In this document: positions 21,376-33,305 of the stretch, piece by piece
How positions within the stretch are numbered: position 1 is the stretch's first letter
How the letters are laid out: each line of letters opens with the position of its first letter
From: Undaria pinnatifida
Lineage: Eukaryota > Sar > Phaeophyceae > Laminariales > Alariaceae
Length of the DNA stretch: 64,000 bases
Direction: 5' to 3'
NCBI GenBank assembly: GCA_012845835.1
Contig: JABAKD010000006.1
Span: 9,336,705-9,400,704 of the forward strand
The notes under the pieces: model-generated
What the model was told of the DNA's origin: nothing
The model's database searches: none
Seen by the model: only the letters and a program-made list of their open reading frames with translations
Made by a program: the position numbers and the translations under genes

Positions 21376-21749
21376 TTGCCAATGTGCATTATAGTATCTG
21401 TGTCGGACTCAGCTCTTCAAGTGAGGAACTAACGGTTAGTTATTACTTTAGTCATTCCACAAGAGAGTATTATACACGCTTTTTGTATGTTGCAACATGT
21501 ATATCTGTCTCGTAATTAGCAAACTCAGAGCCCCACATCGGCACGGTGAAATCATGATAACTACATGGTCACACCTATCGATTGAGATTGTTCTATCTTA
21601 CGATCCATGCACAATAACGCACAACGAAGCGATAACACATTGCATACCACACCTAAAAATTGTTTAGTATACCAACCACACTTGACATCATATCTTTTAG
21701 AATCGTACACAATACCAGACAGGTGATGTATACTGATAGATTTATTCTA

Positions 21750-22630
21750 TAACCGTCAGATTTGTCCCCTTGAAGGGTTTTGAGCTTCCGCGCACATATT
21801 CAGTTTTCCTGTCTGCCCCCCCCCCCCCTACCACCCCCCCCCGAAATCCGTCTTTTTCGAACGCCCCACTAAAAGTCAAGTTTTTCCAGAGTAAGAAACA
21901 CTACTACCTGGCTGCAGACATAACCTCACTATCTTTCGAGGGATCCGTACCGTAGTTCCAACTCATTTCCACCCTACCCCCACGTCCGTTTTCCCCCCGA
22001 TTCTTCTTGTTCAAACGCCGCACATAAAATCTAAATATGTCAGAGTAATACATATAAACACTACCAGGCAGTTGATATCACCTCAGTATATTCCCAGCCA
22101 TCCATGCCGTAGCTCCAATTCACCCCCCCCCTCAGAAAAAAAAGCCCCCTTCCTTCCCCACCGACAGCACCATCGTCTAGACCTAGCATCACGTGCAAAA
22201 CAAGTCCTTACAACTATGCCACCTAACGTTGTTGTTAATCCCCTACCCCCCCCTCGCCTCCGCCAACCCCCCCCCCCCCCCCCCCCCCCGCCACCCCTTC
22301 GAACACTCTGCTCTCTCCTCACTGCTTGTACGACTTACAACATACACTTGAAAAACTCATGTATTTCCGTCCACAGCTGTCATATGCAGCTGCCATAATT
22401 TGTCCCCCTCGAAAACGGGTTTTGTAGTTTCCGCGCACAGATTGACTAACATCACCTTGTTGACCCTGACACAAGCCACACTGCATTTCCAAAGGGAGAC
22501 GCCGACCTACACCCTCATTGAGGACACACACCTAGTGATACGCGAGATCGGAGTATTCATCACATCTTGCCAAGATGAGTTTCGACAAAATATTCGATCT
22601 CAGAGCTTGATTGTATTTATATTTTAATAA
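21750..22630 (+). repeat. Dispersed poly-C-rich repeat (family P), copy 1
   Basis: Two poly-C-rich blocks (21805-22080 and 22081-22400, with a C23 run at 22267-22289) are followed by the family's conserved 3' segment: GTTTTGTAGTTTCCGCGCAC, then GTTGACCCTGA, GCCGACCTA, GAGGACACACA, GAGATCGGAGTAT and GATGAGTTTCGACAAAAT. The same order occurs at 35650-38750, 40169-40310 and 46640-47660. Confidence 0.8.
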
Positions 22631-22639
22631 TATAAAAGT

Positions 22640-23620
22640 ATTTTTATATGTCGCTTTCAGGTGAAAGCATAGAAGCTTGGTCGGGATGTGCGAACGAATG
22701 CCTTTGAAGTCATTTACCGGGAGGGATGTTGAGCCACCTCGATCTCATGTGAGAAGCTCGAGGGAACTTTCTGCCGCACAGCCCTGCCGTGGGGTTGCTC
22801 AACAAGGGTACTTTGCTGCCAGAGAGAAAGCGACAGTACATAGGATAACACAGGCATGTACCGCAGACATACAGGAAGACGGGCATAGAGAGACAGACAA
22901 ACCCAATGATGAAAGCCTGTTACTAATTGTACTCCACGCATTGAAGAGGGGTTCTATATTTGCGGTGTGGCTGAATGAAGAATAGATCATCTCGCCACAG
23001 CCAGGATGCACGTGCTCCACGTCACCAACGTCACAGCCCGAGGGCCCACGCGCGTAGCTTGAGACGACGCACCACAGACCAAGCCATAAATGTGTACCGG
23101 TGCTCGCTCGCTTCTGCAGACTCTGGGATATGTGCAATCGGTCACCTGCACCTTCCGCACTCGTTAGAAATATAGTGTAACTGAAAAAATGCCGTTTTCA
23201 ACAGTCATACAGACATACGGATACACTAACATAACCAAGGATGGTTGTACGAACCAGGCATTTACGACGCCCTTTCTCCCCCTTAGGCAGACGCCAACCT
23301 CCCAACAGGTGGAGAGGTAAATGAGCCAAGCCTGTGTCGCTCACATTTGCAATAGACGGTGTCTGTGTAAGGAGGAAACAAAACGAAAAATACTCGGCCG
23401 CACCGAAAATGCACAGAGTGAGGCCAACAAAACCGAAGAATCACGGCGACCCCAGTTAACTCACCACGGTGTGCAACGATATGATATATACATTCGCGTG
23501 TTAGCCGAAGCTCACCCTCTGATGTAGACGCCCCGTAAGTTTGGCATATATCGACTACGAGCAGAGCTCCCGCAATCAACTTAAAACCTCACACACGAGA
23601 CGAGTCAACAGTTAACGCGC
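22640..23620. other. Gene-poor stretch
   Basis: A segment at 22680-22790 (GTGCGAACGAATGCCTT...CTCATGTGAG) recurs at about 29190-29290, so it is a further low-copy repeat. No gene is supported; the ORF at 22677-22985 lies over this repeat. Confidence 0.4.
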
Positions 23621-23627
23621 GCTACAC

Positions 23628-23870
23628 GATAGAAGTAGCACGCTTTTATTCGAAATAATTTGTGAATGACGAGGTTCCTTGGCGCAAAATCGTCGGAAAT
23701 TGAAAAAAAAATTACGTGCACGATGTCTCGTTGTACCCCCAGGCCATGGGATTTTTCATCCGGTCAGCAGTTTTTTCATTTCTCCAGATCGGCTTTTGGG
23801 AGGTATGTTATGGGCTCCCGAATGGGAGGAATCTCAGAAAAAAAAGTGGTGAACCTCTATCTATCGTAGC
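23628..23870. mobile_element. MITE-like element, copy 1 (~240 bp)
   Basis: It starts GATAGAAGTAGCAC and ends GTGGTGAACCTCTATC, imperfect terminal inverted repeats. The interior carries CGTCGGAAAT and AGGCCATGGGATTTTTCATC, shared with the other three copies. There is no coding capacity, so it would depend on a transposase elsewhere. Confidence 0.7.
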
Positions 23871-24446
23871 AGGCGTCAGCTGACAAAGTAGGCGTCAGCT
23901 GGCAAACAGTTAAACAACCCAATGAGAAATGATGGGGAAGCCTGGTGGAACAACCCAATGATGGAGGCGCTGTTCGTGCCTTACATGAAAAAACTCAGAT
24001 TGTTTATATATGTGTATTTATATGTGCCCAACGGGTTGTATGTTTTCATGCAAGGTGGTTCATGTCGACTTGACCCAATGTCAGTTGGACCGTAACACGA
24101 AAACCGGGGAATGCCCCTGCGGGGCGAAGCGAGCCCTTTGCGCCAGGTGAGGAGACGGAACACAGTGGGCGGGAGAGAAGGGGCGGGGCATCACGCGTTG
24201 CAGCTGATATAAACCAAACCATGACTACGTAGGTGATGCACATCAAAGAGAAAAGGCGCTACAAACAATAAACCGGACAATAAACCGGACTGCTTTCCGT
24301 ACCGTGTTGTGGTAGTCATGTCTGTGGACGAATACACAGAGGAGGCCCGTTGCGACCACACACAACATCCAATTCGTCCCTAAATACTTTTCTTGTATGT
24401 TTTATGGGAGCGTCGGGAGTGGGCAGCGAATCTACGTGAGGTAAAA

Positions 24447-24730
24447 TCAGTAATGACCGGTCATGGCGGTCTGTGCAACTTCAGTATGTGACATGAAGTA
24501 GGTTGGGCGGACTCCCTCTCCATGCTCATAGAGACTGTCGTTGAAAATACGCGTAATGTTTCGGATATCCAGGAAATAATCCTGATACTTGGCCCATACC
24601 TACACCATATCATTAGACGAAAGCCATTCAGCCGTCTAGTTTGAAAGAGGGGTGCATATATTCGTGTGACCAACCAAGTAGCAAGGTGTCATCTTCAACA
24701 CGAACCGCGCCCTCTTAAAGAACACTCAAC
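24447..24730 (-). pseudogene. Candidate terminal exon(s) of an unidentified gene, possibly decayed
   Basis: On the minus strand an acceptor-like GTGTAG precedes 24599, and 24599-24447 reads VWAKYQDYFLDIRNITRIFN, DSLYEHGEGVRPTYFMSHTE and VAQTAMTGHY-stop. Just upstream, 24725-24620 reads RVEDDTLLLGWSHEYMHPSF KLDG before stops. Both have protein-like composition, but between them there are in-frame stops and no clear donor, so either an exon boundary was missed or the gene is broken. No family was recognised. Confidence 0.35.
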
Positions 24731-25174
24731 ACCCGCTGATCGTTCATGAATATATATTGAACGCCCTTTAGACCGCCCGACAAGGGCACCAACACCGCGA
24801 AGCATAACCATGACGGCACCACGGGCAAAGGCGATAACCCGGTCGAAACCTCTTTCCGAGATGATCGGAGGCAAGGGAACGCCGGCGTTACTACAAATGA
24901 ACCACGAAAGGGCCTCCACGACGGTCCCATCCTGCCCGAGACTACCGGATGCATAGGGAAGGGAGAGTAACCAGGAAAAAAAGGACCGGAAAACGCGATG
25001 AATGAATAGTCATGTTCTACACGATCGGGGTAGTAGTGACGTTGTTGCTGTCGAAACCCGCACGAAGAACACGCTGCGGTCGGTGGAGGTGCACTGTTTC
25101 TTCCTGAGGCGCCTCACTTCTACACCTCATCCAAACACTGGGTGTAACCAGTAATCTGAAAGTGGCGCACGGAT

Positions 25175-25420
25175 GATAGAGGTAGCACTTTTCGTCCAAA
25201 GAGAGTTCCGAATGATAGGTCTCCTTAACTTAAAACAGTCGGAAAAAGGCCACACACTTCCTTGTCGGGCGATTCTCGGTCTACACCCCAAGCCCGATGG
25301 GCTTTTTCGCGTCGCCAGATGGTACATTTTTTCTCCAATATCTCAGTATATTTTGGGGAGAGATCATCCGCTCAGTAGGGTGATGAACCTCAGAAATAAC
25401 GTGGCGCACCCCTCTATCGT
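25175..25420. mobile_element. MITE-like element, copy 2
   Basis: It starts GATAGAGGTAGCACTTTTCG and ends near CCTCTATCGTAG, with the same interior order as copies 1, 3 and 4 (GTCGGAAAAAGG, GATGAACCTCAGAAA). It is divergent, which suggests an old insertion. Confidence 0.6.
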
Positions 25421-25765
25421 AGTACGCGTCGAAACTTTAACCCTACCAACATATATATCATTGGCCTATGTATACAAATACATCTCAACACATTGGGAAA
25501 GCAGAAGAAGGTTCCGGGGAGTGTTCCGCTAAGGAGCCCCGTTATTCAGAAAATGTCTTAGGCAAAAAGTGCAACCTCCACCTAAGCACGCGTTCAGAGG
25601 TGACCAGACCCACACGGGGCTGCAGCACAACCATGCGAACGCGCGAGAAAACGCGATAACGGTCCGACCCTTCCGTTGAGCGCATTAGACCCGAAGAAGC
25701 GGTAGCGTAACCTCGATGAGTCACGAGCAGGCCCACAGGTGAAAGCCCATAACAAACGTGAACGC

Positions 25766-26287
25766 CTACGATCCGACCCACAGCAGCTGGACCATGACCA
25801 CGAAAGCGCACGAAAAGGCAATGAAAGCCGAACCGTACCCAAGGCTGGCAGTACCAGTAGCGCCGACATATTCGTCGCCGTCGCACGCGATTGCTTCCGT
25901 GCAACCGAAGCTCTCTATGTGGCACGTGCTAAGTGCCACAAACGCGTCGTTCTCGAGACAGTCGAACTCAGAAAGTCCCACCAAGCAACAAACGGCGTCC
26001 AGTTGCAAGTCGCAACCTTGTGATGTGGTGGTCGTAGGATTGAATGTGTAGCATGAATCTGACACCACGCTGCTTGATGCCGCCGTGGAACAGCTCTGGC
26101 ACACTGCGTCCGCTTGGCAGGTAGTGAGCTCGGTTGAGCAATCGTCAGCGTCGCTAGTCGTAGCTTCGCTTGTGCCGTTCACGTCGGAACTGATAGCGCT
26201 AGCCCGCGGCATGAGAGTAGTCGTTGTGGCGAGGAGAAGCAACACTATCCCCAGCGAGAACGTCCGAAAGAAGCCGACGACCGTCAT
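25766..26287 (-). CDS. Secreted 12-cysteine protein with GPI-anchor-like C-terminus, 173 aa
   Basis: The first ATG of the frame is at 26287; the frame is open further upstream but without an ATG. Residues 1-31 form a signal peptide (FFRTFSLGIVLLLLATTTTL, then ending in ASA). The mature part is Ser/Thr-rich with twelve cysteines, including CSTELTTC, CQSC and CCLVGLSEFDC, an even number that fits six disulfides. It ends with a hydrophobic stretch (AFIAFSCAFVVMVQLLWVGS) and no basic tail, which favours a GPI anchor over a plain transmembrane helix. No named family was recognised; a cell-surface role is inferred. It is intronless as seen, and the nearest elements are MITE copies 2 and 3. Confidence 0.75.
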   Translation of the reverse strand: MTVVGFFRTFSLGIVLLLLATTTTLMPRASAISSDVNGTSEATTSDADDCSTELTTCQADAVCQSCSTAASSSVVSDSCYTFNPTTTTSQGCDLQLDAVCCLVGLSEFDCLENDAFVALSTCHIESFGCTEAIACDGDEYVGATGTASLGYGSAFIAFSCAFVVMVQLLWVGS

Positions 26288-26289
26288 GC

Positions 26290-27985
26290 CTGTTCCGTGT
26301 TGCACAGAGCTGATATTATCGAAGCTTCTATTGTGTTTTGCCCCTGCGGACAAAGATTGACAACGCGAGACACGAGAAGGCGTCGAAACAAAAAGTGAGC
26401 CTTAAAACTGATAAATGCAGATGAATAGCACGCACTACAGTGGCGCTATACGCATGCCACGATATAGAGGTGCTCAACACTTCGATGTCAAAGCTCTACA
26501 ATAAATATGGTATTAAAGCAAACTGAAAAGTGCAAACGAAGAATTAGGCTCGCGGCCTAAGAATGAAGAGCAAAAAACCCAGAAAACAACGACATCCCGA
26601 CGACTTGAGGTTGAGGAGCGCCCCGAAATTTACGAAATGCTATGGCCAAAAGGGCTACCCCTGTGGCAGCATGCGCCACTAGTTATACCCAGAAGCAGCA
26701 TTCACCGCCGATTAATACGCACCACCAAGGCAGCCGGCGACGATGGCAAATGGTGCCTTATGCTGTGTGTAGTCTTACAGGGACCCGAATAAAATCTTTG
26801 TTGTTGACGAGTAAGCTCCCCGAGACGTGAAGAGATAGCGGGCTAGGTTCTTAAACCACAATACAACAAGTCATGTTCGCTGCTTTCCCTCCAGCAGTGT
26901 CCCCAAAAATGACTACTAACACCGAAAGTTGAGACCACTGCACCACTACAAAAAAACACATGTTTCACCAACCAACCATGTGACAAATTGCGCTGAACAT
27001 GGAACCACACCAGTGATATAGGTATTTCCTCGCATATCGTGCGTGCATTCTAAATAGGTCACGTCCACTTGGGCGCCACGTTCAACGACGAAAACCATGA
27101 GATGCAAGCGTGGCTTGACCAACCGTTCACGTATAGAGCGCGGCAGTACGGCTCGTCGCGCGCAGTGCGTGGGGTACATCTCTCCATATGTCCTCAAGTT
27201 GGGACTCTAAAACACCCTACCCGCTTAGCCCTGGATCATTGTTGTGTTGTCGGTTCTGTGCTCATGGTATTCCTGCAACATCTCTCCCCGTAAAAACGCA
27301 ATAATGGAGGAATTAGCAGCCGTCGAGAGAAAACAGGGGATGTATGCATAAGTAACCCCGAAAGGGGAACGCCCGACACTACGGAATTTACGCCTTGCAT
27401 TTGAACCTTGCGAATAGCTATGGGAAACTCAACGCCTCTCACCCAACAATAACCGGATTTATGACGCAGTTAATATGTGGCATTAAAGCGCATCCAACGC
27501 GTTGAGCAGCTAAATGGGTTGTACCTAGTGCCTGGTGTAGATGAACTTAGCGTAGAAGTGCGCTTTGGTGACAAAATAATGAGTCGATAAGAAAATTCCC
27601 AGCACATTCAAACTTACACACCCTCCAGTCTCTGATTTGAGGAACCCAGCCGGTCACAAATGTATTGACCTCGACGTCTTCCCCCCCTCACGGCGCATTC
27701 TACGTACGGTACTCTAGAGGTGCACCACTCTTTTTCGGAGGCTCGTGGCATAAGAAGCTCGATATAACCGTCGGAGGCACAAACCAACTTGGGCAAGCCG
27801 AAATTGCAACCCGACATCACCAAACCCATAGCCTATCTACATGCAAAGAGTGATAACCACGAATGCCACAGGAGAACTCGAGCGATTCTGGGTTAAGGAA
27901 TGCCGCCCATCATTCACTTCTATTTTCTCGTTAAAAGTTGCTCCCTCAATGTTGTGGCAACCGTCGTCACACACGAGTCTCATGG
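26290..27985. other. Gene-poor stretch
   Basis: Only short ORFs in conflicting frames were seen, and no repeat family, RNA gene or splice-bounded exon was recognised. The part next to 26287 would hold the promoter of the secreted-protein gene; no TATA-like box stands out. Confidence 0.4.
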
Positions 27986-27988
27986 TAC

Positions 27989-28228
27989 GATAGAGATATC
28001 ACTTTCCGCGTGGAAATGGTCTCGAAGTATTGGGGCTCTTGACCCTAAGTCGTCGGAAATGGACAACGGTGTTTTTGCACGATTCTCGTCGTGTATGTAG
28101 GCCATGGGATTTTTCATCCGCGATGAAGCAGGTTATATTTTCCCCAAATCAGTTCTTCGGTGAAGAAGTACATTTTTTTAACCTCCCAGAATGAGGAACC
28201 TCGGGAAAGAAAAGGTGAACCTCTATCG
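27989..28228. mobile_element. MITE-like element, copy 3
   Basis: It starts GATAGAGATATCACTTTCCG and ends AAGGTGAACCTCTATC. The interior shares GTCGTCGGAAATGG and TAGGCCATGGGATTTTTCAT with copy 1. It is the best pair with copy 1 for defining the family consensus. Confidence 0.7.
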
Positions 28229-28659
28229 TCGCAAGCGACCAGAGTAATATGGTAGCAGGCACGAAAATAGCATTGCCACGTCATGATAGAGAGGGTACGA
28301 CAGGACCAAACTTCAATAATTGACGTGGTGCCCGTCCTGACAAACTGCCGCCAATTTTCCCAATATTGTTTGTAGATATCGTGCCCATCAAAATATACAT
28401 ATTCATTATCTAGCGGCGCGAATACAATTTTTTGATATCGGATTACGGGCGCTGTCTAACGCCCCTCGTGTGAGGAACCAAAGCGAAGCGGGGTTCCCTT
28501 TGCCCCCTCGCGTACCCCCCCCCCCCCACACACACACACGCCCCCTTACCGAAGCATGGCTCAATATTGGGCGTAACACGCATGAATAGGCTCGTATATG
28601 AGCGATTTGACGCACAATTTATACTCGTAAGCACTTTACGTGTGTCTTTTTCAAACGGA

Positions 28660-30650
28660 ATTGGAGACCATCTATGTGGTTCTCACGGGAGGCTCGCAAG
28701 AGGCCCACGAGCGAGCCATAGACCAGCCCCCCCCAAAAAAACAGGAGGCCCATAGGCGGCCCTGGGAAGACCGCGAACGACCCATCTTTGGCCTATGGCG
28801 CATGGACCGGGACACAGAGCACACGGTTGATCCACGGCCAAAACGACGTACGGACACAGGCTCGACCAATGGGCTAATGCCGTAAACTCTAGAGGGAATC
28901 CATGGCGTATCGAAAACACGCAACCCACGAGGAAACCCATCAGCGACCCATGACAAAAAAATGGGTAGCTCATTCGCGGCCCGACGGCCATCGTTGTTAC
29001 CCTTAGATCGCCCGTGTGTTGCTGCGGAGCCACCCAAGGACAAGCAGGACATCGCACTGTAGGGGGTTGCACTTTCTGGGGTAAAGGGTACCTGGCCGGT
29101 TTGAGCTCCTCGTGTGAGGAACTACCGGATGTTCAAGCAATTTCACGAGTATATTATGTTTTACGGCTAAGGCGGAGGTGTTTGTTCGGGTTGTGCGAAC
29201 GAATGCCTTCGAATATATTTTTTCGGATAAGATATTGAGGTCCTCATGTGAGGGAGCTCAGGGACTTTCTGATGCTACTGCACCTATAGCCTACCGTGAG
29301 ATGGCTCTGCCGTCAACGGGGTGTGGGAAACAGAGGGTGCATAACGGACTGTTTATGCCCCGAACAATTACGTGGGATCCACGGGTTAGCAGCAAAGATT
29401 GGGAGGCACATGGGTGACACATGGTTGACCTATGCGCCTAGACATTCATATGCATGTAATAGCCCTGCACGGGAGCCCACGGAGTGCCATGGGAAATCCA
29501 ACGGACGATCCACCGCAAACCGCAAAACGACGCATGGGTTAGAAATTCTGCAACCAATGGGAGATGCACCTCCAGTGGCCCGTCCGCGGTGACTTTAAAT
29601 AGTACACGTGGCCCATGCGCGACTCAAAGGCAACACCAACGGGTGACCCATCGACATAGTTATGCGCAGACACATTAATGCTTGGGCAACGTAAGGGTCA
29701 GCACAATATACCCGTGCGGCACCCAGGTGCAACGAATAGGTTCATGGGCAACCAGCCGGCGACCCATGTACGGGTAACTAAGGGGCCGAAGCCCCTAATC
29801 GATACAAAACCTATGGGACAGCACTCTCAATTCATGGGAGGCCCGTCGGCGATTCAAGAGGTAGGACTAAGCCCATGCGAGACCCATAGGCGACGCGCTA
29901 TGAGCTACCCACGGGCAGAGCTGTGGGCGACCCATGACCGATACAGTTGCGGGGAGAACTACGAGACGATGCGCGATCCATGGGAGATGAGTGGGGTATC
30001 CATGAACCGAAATATATAGACAACGAATCCAGTCGAAAAAATAGATGACGCATGGACCAGTTATCAAAACTCATGCGCGAGCCATGGGTCATCACTACAC
30101 ACTATGCGCACAGGCGACCACATATACCAGTACCGTGAATCTATGCGTGATCTACGGACAGCCCACGGCCACCCCACGAGCGGCAATCCGATGAGAGAAC
30201 CATGTGAAACCAATCAATGATCCACCCTGACCCATGGGCCAGAAATATGTCCTCGTGGGTGACCCAAGGGCAACTCAGGAGCCACCGGTTGAAAAATCCA
30301 TACAGCGGTGCTCCTCTCCCGCGTGAGAGCCTCATGGGTAAACAAAATAGGCCACTTCAAGTTTAATAATACCTCGAGTAATCCGTGCGCAACTCATTGT
30401 GGGCACACGGGGATGACCAGTGATCCTATTTGCCAATAGCCAGTTTTCCAACACAACAGGCGTGTGCACACAAAACAATGGATAGTGATTTACGGATCAG
30501 CACTGCGTGCCCATGGACGACCCACATGCACACTTCTCCACACCCCACGCCTACTACTGCCTGGCCAATGGCCAACCCACGGGCGACCCAAAACTGGGAC
30601 CTATAGGCTAGTGCAAGATCATTGTCGCAAGGGTGACCGGTGATAACCCC
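28660..30650. repeat. Highly degenerate minisatellite built on CCCATGGGCGAC
   Basis: Over about 2 kb, variants of GACCCATGGGCGACCCA and CCCATAGGCGAC recur every 12-30 bases in no fixed register (for example around 28690-28800, 29440-29510, 29730-29940, 30040-30250, 30510-30600). CCCATGGG is itself palindromic. The stretch is open in several frames on both strands, which follows from the repeat, not from genes. Confidence 0.55.
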
Positions 30651-30659
30651 TGCGTGAAC

Positions 30660-31400
30660 CGCGGGGGAGCAAGGGCACGGCAACTTAGTATCACACCGTC
30701 AATTACACGGCCGTCTTGGGGCACCTCGCCCGAGAGACCTCACACCCTCCGAAAGCAAAACAGTTATCACGCGATTTTTCAGCAGCGTAGGGGTTAATAG
30801 GGTAACCCATTCCATGGCGGTCGTGGCACATCGCCAGAAAAAATAAAATCGCTACAAGACCAGGAGATCACACTCAAGCGCACGAGTAAACCAGACCAAC
30901 TGAAAAATAAGGTCCCAAAGGTGACCCAACTCTGCCCTAGTCTTGGGCCTGGCAGCAATGTAAAGACCACAGGTGGTGCATTGGCAACCCACGGGGGAAA
31001 CCCATCATTCAATATTTTTGTTTACAGGTCTGCAGCCAGCCGTGGTGCGGTACACTCCGCGGACGACGGCTGACCCGTGGCCAACACTACCACAACTTGC
31101 AAGTATAGGCGGTAGAACAGGAGGAGCACAGGGTTATCGTGCTTAGTTGGGCAAAACATGTCGAACGAGTACGAGAGCGAAACATCACCTGGTTGATCGA
31201 CGTGCAGCCTCTAGTGAGCTGCGCGTCTTACGAGGCAGGTCCACCCTTGGCATGTTGCCGTCCAGTAGATAACCTTTACATAGTTGTTGCGTGAATTCGT
31301 CAGATGTGACTTCGATCAATTTAGCATTGATGCTCATCTTTGCGCAAGCTGTCTGAAGTTATACACCTACTAACCCGTACCGTCCCCCCCTCGCCACTAT
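30660..31400. other. Gene-poor stretch between the minisatellite and LINE copy 2
   Basis: A segment at about 31287-31355 resembles part of the LNR gene intron at 2008-2070. No coding region is supported. Confidence 0.4.
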
Positions 31401-32721
31401 GTTTGTCTATATTTTGCCGTCGCGCGTCCCGTCACGCCGTTACACCCCCCACCCCGCCCAAGAAAACAACTCAACATTCCTGTCCCGTCCTGTCTCGATT
31501 CTCCTAACTGCTCTGCTATGTTGCTGTTGTTCTTAAATTTACTCGCATAATCAAGTCCGTGGTCACAGGACAGGCTCCGTTCACTCTGGAGCTGAGGAAT
31601 ACCGCAGGAAAAAAACAAAAATAACCCAATGTGGTGCACGCATATATCACAGCTGACGCAATCCATGCCTCCACCAGAAACAAAAAAATGTGAAATCGGG
31701 AGTCAATGTACGATGTGCCAGGTATATACCGGTGCATACGTCTCATTACTCACGCCTAGAGAAACCGACTATTCCGATTGCCACCCAAGAAAAACAATCA
31801 CGTATATATTACACGTAGTACATGATTACTATGCATACGCACGACATGCGTAAGTCAATTGGAGAAAAGAAACAGAGGAAAGAAAAGAAGATGACCGAAA
31901 GGAAAAAAAAGAAAAGAAAGCGAAACAGAACGAAAAACGAAAGAAATAAAGAAAAAGACAAGAAAAGCAAGAAAAAAGACAAGGAGAGGAAGCAATGAAA
32001 CTTAAAAAGAAGAGAAAAAGAAGAAGAAGAAAAAAAAAAATGTCATACTAGCAGACCCTAGGAACTGGCTAAAAAAGTTGGCATTTGTCTAAAAGACGGT
32101 ATCAAGTGTACAATCAATGGCAGTGGGGAGAGAACAAAGAATGGGGAAGAAGTCAGGGCGGTCTTGTGCTATCTTGTGACAGCCGTTAGAAGGCCCACAA
32201 CTTTAAATACGATGATGGCCAGACCCAGACTTCAGTCTCTTAAGCATGACGCTGGGGCCCCCCCCCCCCCCCCCCACACGCAGTACCGCCGAGAAAAACA
32301 TGTCGAACAGTAAGTGGCGCGAGCACGCATCCTTGCCTGAGACCTTGCCCCACGTCGAACTTATCCGAGCACTCTCCATCATCCAGCCGCACGCATGCTT
32401 GCATACAGTCGTGGAAATGGCAGATGACGGCGAGCATTCTCGGTGGCACGCCAAACCGAGCAAGGACATCCCACAATTGGCTTCGGTCGCCGGAGTCGTA
32501 TGCTTTGGTGAGGTCGATAAAGCACATGTCATGTACAAGGGGGTGTTCTTCCGCGCCAGTTCCTGCAGTCGTCATACTACGAACATCATGTCAACCGTCG
32601 AGCGTTGGGGTCTGAACCCACACTGTTCCTCCGGCAGAATGTTCTCGCGTTCGCAATAGTCACTCAGGCAACCCGCGATCGCTTTGAGCAGTACTTTGCC
32701 GGCATTAGCCACGAGCAACAT
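31400..32721 (-). mobile_element. LINE fragment, copy 2 (reverse transcriptase plus 3' region)
   Basis: On the minus strand a reverse transcriptase core (32721-32276) runs into a G18 run (C on plus, 32258-32275), followed by the same 3' region as copy 1 (32252-31508): the AGTCTCTTAAGCATGACGC box, the segment GTGCTATCTTGTGACAGCCG, a purine tract on plus (31858-32040) and GTCCGTGGTCACAGGACAGG (plus, near 31556). The catalytic YADD-containing half of the transcriptase and everything up to the C-terminus is missing at the poly-G junction. Confidence 0.8.
32276..32721 (-). pseudogene. LINE reverse transcriptase, 5' half, disabled
   Basis: The minus strand reads [39 protein letters not shown], then a TGA and a frameshift, then [32 protein letters not shown] and [13 protein letters not shown]. 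These are fingers and palm blocks 1-4 of non-LTR reverse transcriptase: GFRP.RST, motif A with the first catalytic Asp (FIDLTKAYD) and motif B ([11 protein letters not shown]). Motif C (the DD pair) is absent because homology stops at the poly-G. Confidence 0.92.
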
Positions 32722-33305
32722 CTTGTACTGAGTACATGCTTACAGCATTCGACAAAAACAAATCAAAACCTTCTTTTATGCGGCCAAGCTGGAGACCTTG
32801 TGTAGGGCACATGGTGTGTCCTACACTATTTTCAGTACAAAACAGGCGATGTTCTTATTTTCTCCAAAATCTCGATAGGGGCAGGCCGATAATGCTAGCA
32901 TAGCTTGTAGCATATTTGGCTTTTTTTCGCAAGAGTAAAAGCATAGGTGGCGAGGAGCATTGCACAAGCATATTATGCTATAAACAAAGAATATACGCGT
33001 CAGCGACGAGCATACCCTGCCTATTTTTCAGCCTACCGGCTGCAAATGAGGGCCCAAGGGCTATCCGCGATACTTCCACAGCGCCTGGCATCCTGCAGTA
33101 ATGAACAATGTCGACTACTTTGACTTCTTCGTATAAGATTACCGGATAACGCAACTAGACTAGTCTATAACCCAAACAACACCTATAATATGGACAGTAC
33201 TTATGTTTAAACGAGCAACGACACCGCACCGTCCACAGCGCACAACCTCCAGCTCACAGAAGACCACAAGACCACAAGGCCACACACCATCTGCGGACTT
33301 CGTTC

